Assembly (NCBI GenBank): GCA_904420255.1
Contig: CAJFUT010000040.1
Span: 1 to 6,840 of the forward strand
DNA from: an uncultured Angelakisella sp.
Lineage (GTDB): Bacteria; Bacillota; Clostridia; Oscillospirales; Ruminococcaceae
Direction of reading: 5' to 3'
DNA: 6,840 nt
Shown here: piece after piece, positions 5,960-6,840 of the stretch
Numbering within the stretch: position 1 is the stretch's first letter
How the letters are laid out: each line of letters opens with the position of its first letter
Notes under the pieces: model-generated
What the model was told of the DNA's origin: nothing
The model's database searches: none
What the model saw: only the letters and a program-made list of their open reading frames with translations
Translations under genes and position numbers: made by a program

Positions 5960-6840
5960 CAGGCTTCCGCTCCTTTCTCCTGGGCAGCGCCGGCGCTCTG
6001 CCGGGCCAGCTCCTCCTTGGCGCCCTTTACCACGATCTTCTGCCGGTAGCCGGCCAGGAACTGCTCGGCGGCGAAGAAGAGGAAGATGACGGCCTGGATG
6101 ATGTCCAGCATCTCCGCGGGAACGCCGGCGAAGGTACGCATCAGCTCGCAGCCGCGCTCCAGATAGGCCATAAAGAAGGCCGCGATGGGGACATAGACGG
6201 GGTTGTTTTTGGCCAGGATGGCGATGGTGACACCGGTCCAGCCGTAGCCGGGGAGCTCCCGCCACAGGAAGGTGTCAAAGCGTCCCAGGACCTCGATGGA
6301 GCCGCTCATGCCGGAGATAAAGCCGCCCACCACCTGGGACAGGACGATGATGGCGCCTACCTTGATGCCGGAGTACTTGGAAAAGTCCTTATTGATACCG
6401 ATCATCCGGATGGCGTAGCCCCAGCGGGTGCGGTACATGAAAATCGCAACCAGAACAGTCACTACCAAGGCCACCACAAAGCCCCAGGTGAGGTCGGTGC
6501 CGGGGACCAGGTCCGGGACCTTGGCCGTTTCGGCGAAGGGGAAGGTCTGGGTGGAACCTTTGCTGCGGTCGGCGAAGTCGTTGTTGAGGAAGTGGAGCAC
6601 CACGTACTGGATGACGTAGTTGAGCATCAGGGAGGACACCATCTCGCTGGCTCCCAGCTTGGTTTTGAGGAGGGCGGGGAGGAGCATCACAACGCCGCAG
6701 CTCAGGGCGCCCATCAGGACGCAGACAGTGACGTGGACCCCGGCGGGCATGGTCCAGTAGATGCCGCAGAGAGCGGCCACGAAACCGCCCAGCATCACGG
6801 CGCCTTCGCCGGCCAGGTTAAACTGGTTGGCGGAGAACAT
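5959..6840 (-). CDS. ABC transporter permease, nucleoside type (NupP/YufP-like), partial
   Basis: This is the first permease of the same importer, cut by the right window edge: 293 residues to the stop are present. The Met codon at 6838-6840 is probably internal, because the motif just after it, NQFNLAGEGAVMLGG (5-19), matches the family's FNIGAEGQ motif, normally some 60-90 residues from the N-terminus behind an initial membrane helix. Other marks are the ATPase-coupling loop YRTRWGYAIRMIGINKDFSKYSGI (136-159) and GYGWTGVTIAILAKNNP (198-214), the family's G-x-x-G-I-A-V-A-L-x-x-x-N-P segment. Several hydrophobic helices are evident. The stop codon overlaps the start of the second permease. 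The ATPase and BMP-type binding lipoprotein genes usually precede this gene and are expected beyond the window. Nucleoside specificity is inferred from the family and from the adjacent hydrolases. Confidence 0.93.
   Translation of the reverse strand: MFSANQFNLAGEGAVMLGGFVAALCGIYWTMPAGVHVTVCVLMGALSCGVVMLLPALLKTKLGASEMVSSLMLNYVIQYVVLHFLNNDFADRSKGSTQTFPFAETAKVPDLVPGTDLTWGFVVALVVTVLVAIFMYRTRWGYAIRMIGINKDFSKYSGIKVGAIIVLSQVVGGFISGMSGSIEVLGRFDTFLWRELPGYGWTGVTIAILAKNNPVYVPIAAFFMAYLERGCELMRTFAGVPAEMLDIIQAVIFLFFAAEQFLAGYRQKIVVKGAKEELARQSAGAAQEKGAEA

Noticed and set aside
3062..6049. A 995-codon open frame on the + strand
   Set aside because: It lies opposite two nucleoside hydrolases and an ABC permease with clear motifs. 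Its His/Gly/Asp/Val-rich, low-complexity product is typical of the antisense frame of GC-rich genes and shows no domain.
5960..6265. N-terminal extension of the second permease giving a 417-residue protein
   Set aside because: The extra 102 residues are Arg/Pro/Gly-rich, have no membrane segment, and overlap the first permease in another frame. The ATG at 5959 gives the family's normal length and has a ribosome binding site.
6838..6840. ATG at the window edge as the true start of the first permease
   Set aside because: The FN-x-x-GEG motif follows within seven residues, whereas the family has some 60-90 residues and a membrane helix before it. The gene most likely continues beyond the window.

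Overview
The window is a GC-rich bacterial segment with dense, short-spaced genes, strong AGGAGG-type ribosome binding sites, sigma-A-like promoters and hairpin-plus-T-run terminators. The gene content (a DUF1836 regulator-like protein, a TrmB with the NFCNPWPK variant motif, paired half-size YdcZ-type transporters, and a BMP-family nucleoside ABC transporter with nucleoside hydrolases) suggests a high-GC Clostridia member, for example an Oscillospiraceae-type gut anaerobe. The taxonomy is inferred from gene flavour and was not tested.

Layout. (1) Bases 1-669 hold a monocistronic small heat shock protein (Hsp20) gene on the + strand, with a leader of about 120 nt and its own terminator. (2) Bases 715-3063 form a second + strand unit: a good promoter (TTGCGC, 17 bp, TATAAT), a DUF1836 protein, tRNA m7G46 methyltransferase (trmB), and two half-size DMT/YdcZ-type membrane proteins, ending at a strong terminator. 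(3) Bases 3080-6840 are on the - strand, read right to left: the C-terminal part of an ABC permease (truncated by the window edge), a second ABC permease, a terminator-like hairpin, and two tandem nucleoside hydrolases. The two large units converge on one bidirectional terminator at 3034-3063.

The - strand genes make a coherent pathway. The two permeases match the NupP/NupQ (YufP/YufQ) type that imports nucleosides, and the two hydrolases would split imported nucleosides into ribose and free base. The ATPase and the substrate-binding lipoprotein are not in the window and are expected beyond base 6840. The + strand unit has no obvious single pathway: a putative DNA-binding protein, a tRNA modification enzyme and a small-molecule exporter pair.

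I found no mobile element, CRISPR array, tRNA or rRNA, and no clearly new system. The points most worth checking are the hairpin between transporter and hydrolases, the Hsp20 leader and promoter, and the Asp-to-Asn change in TrmB.
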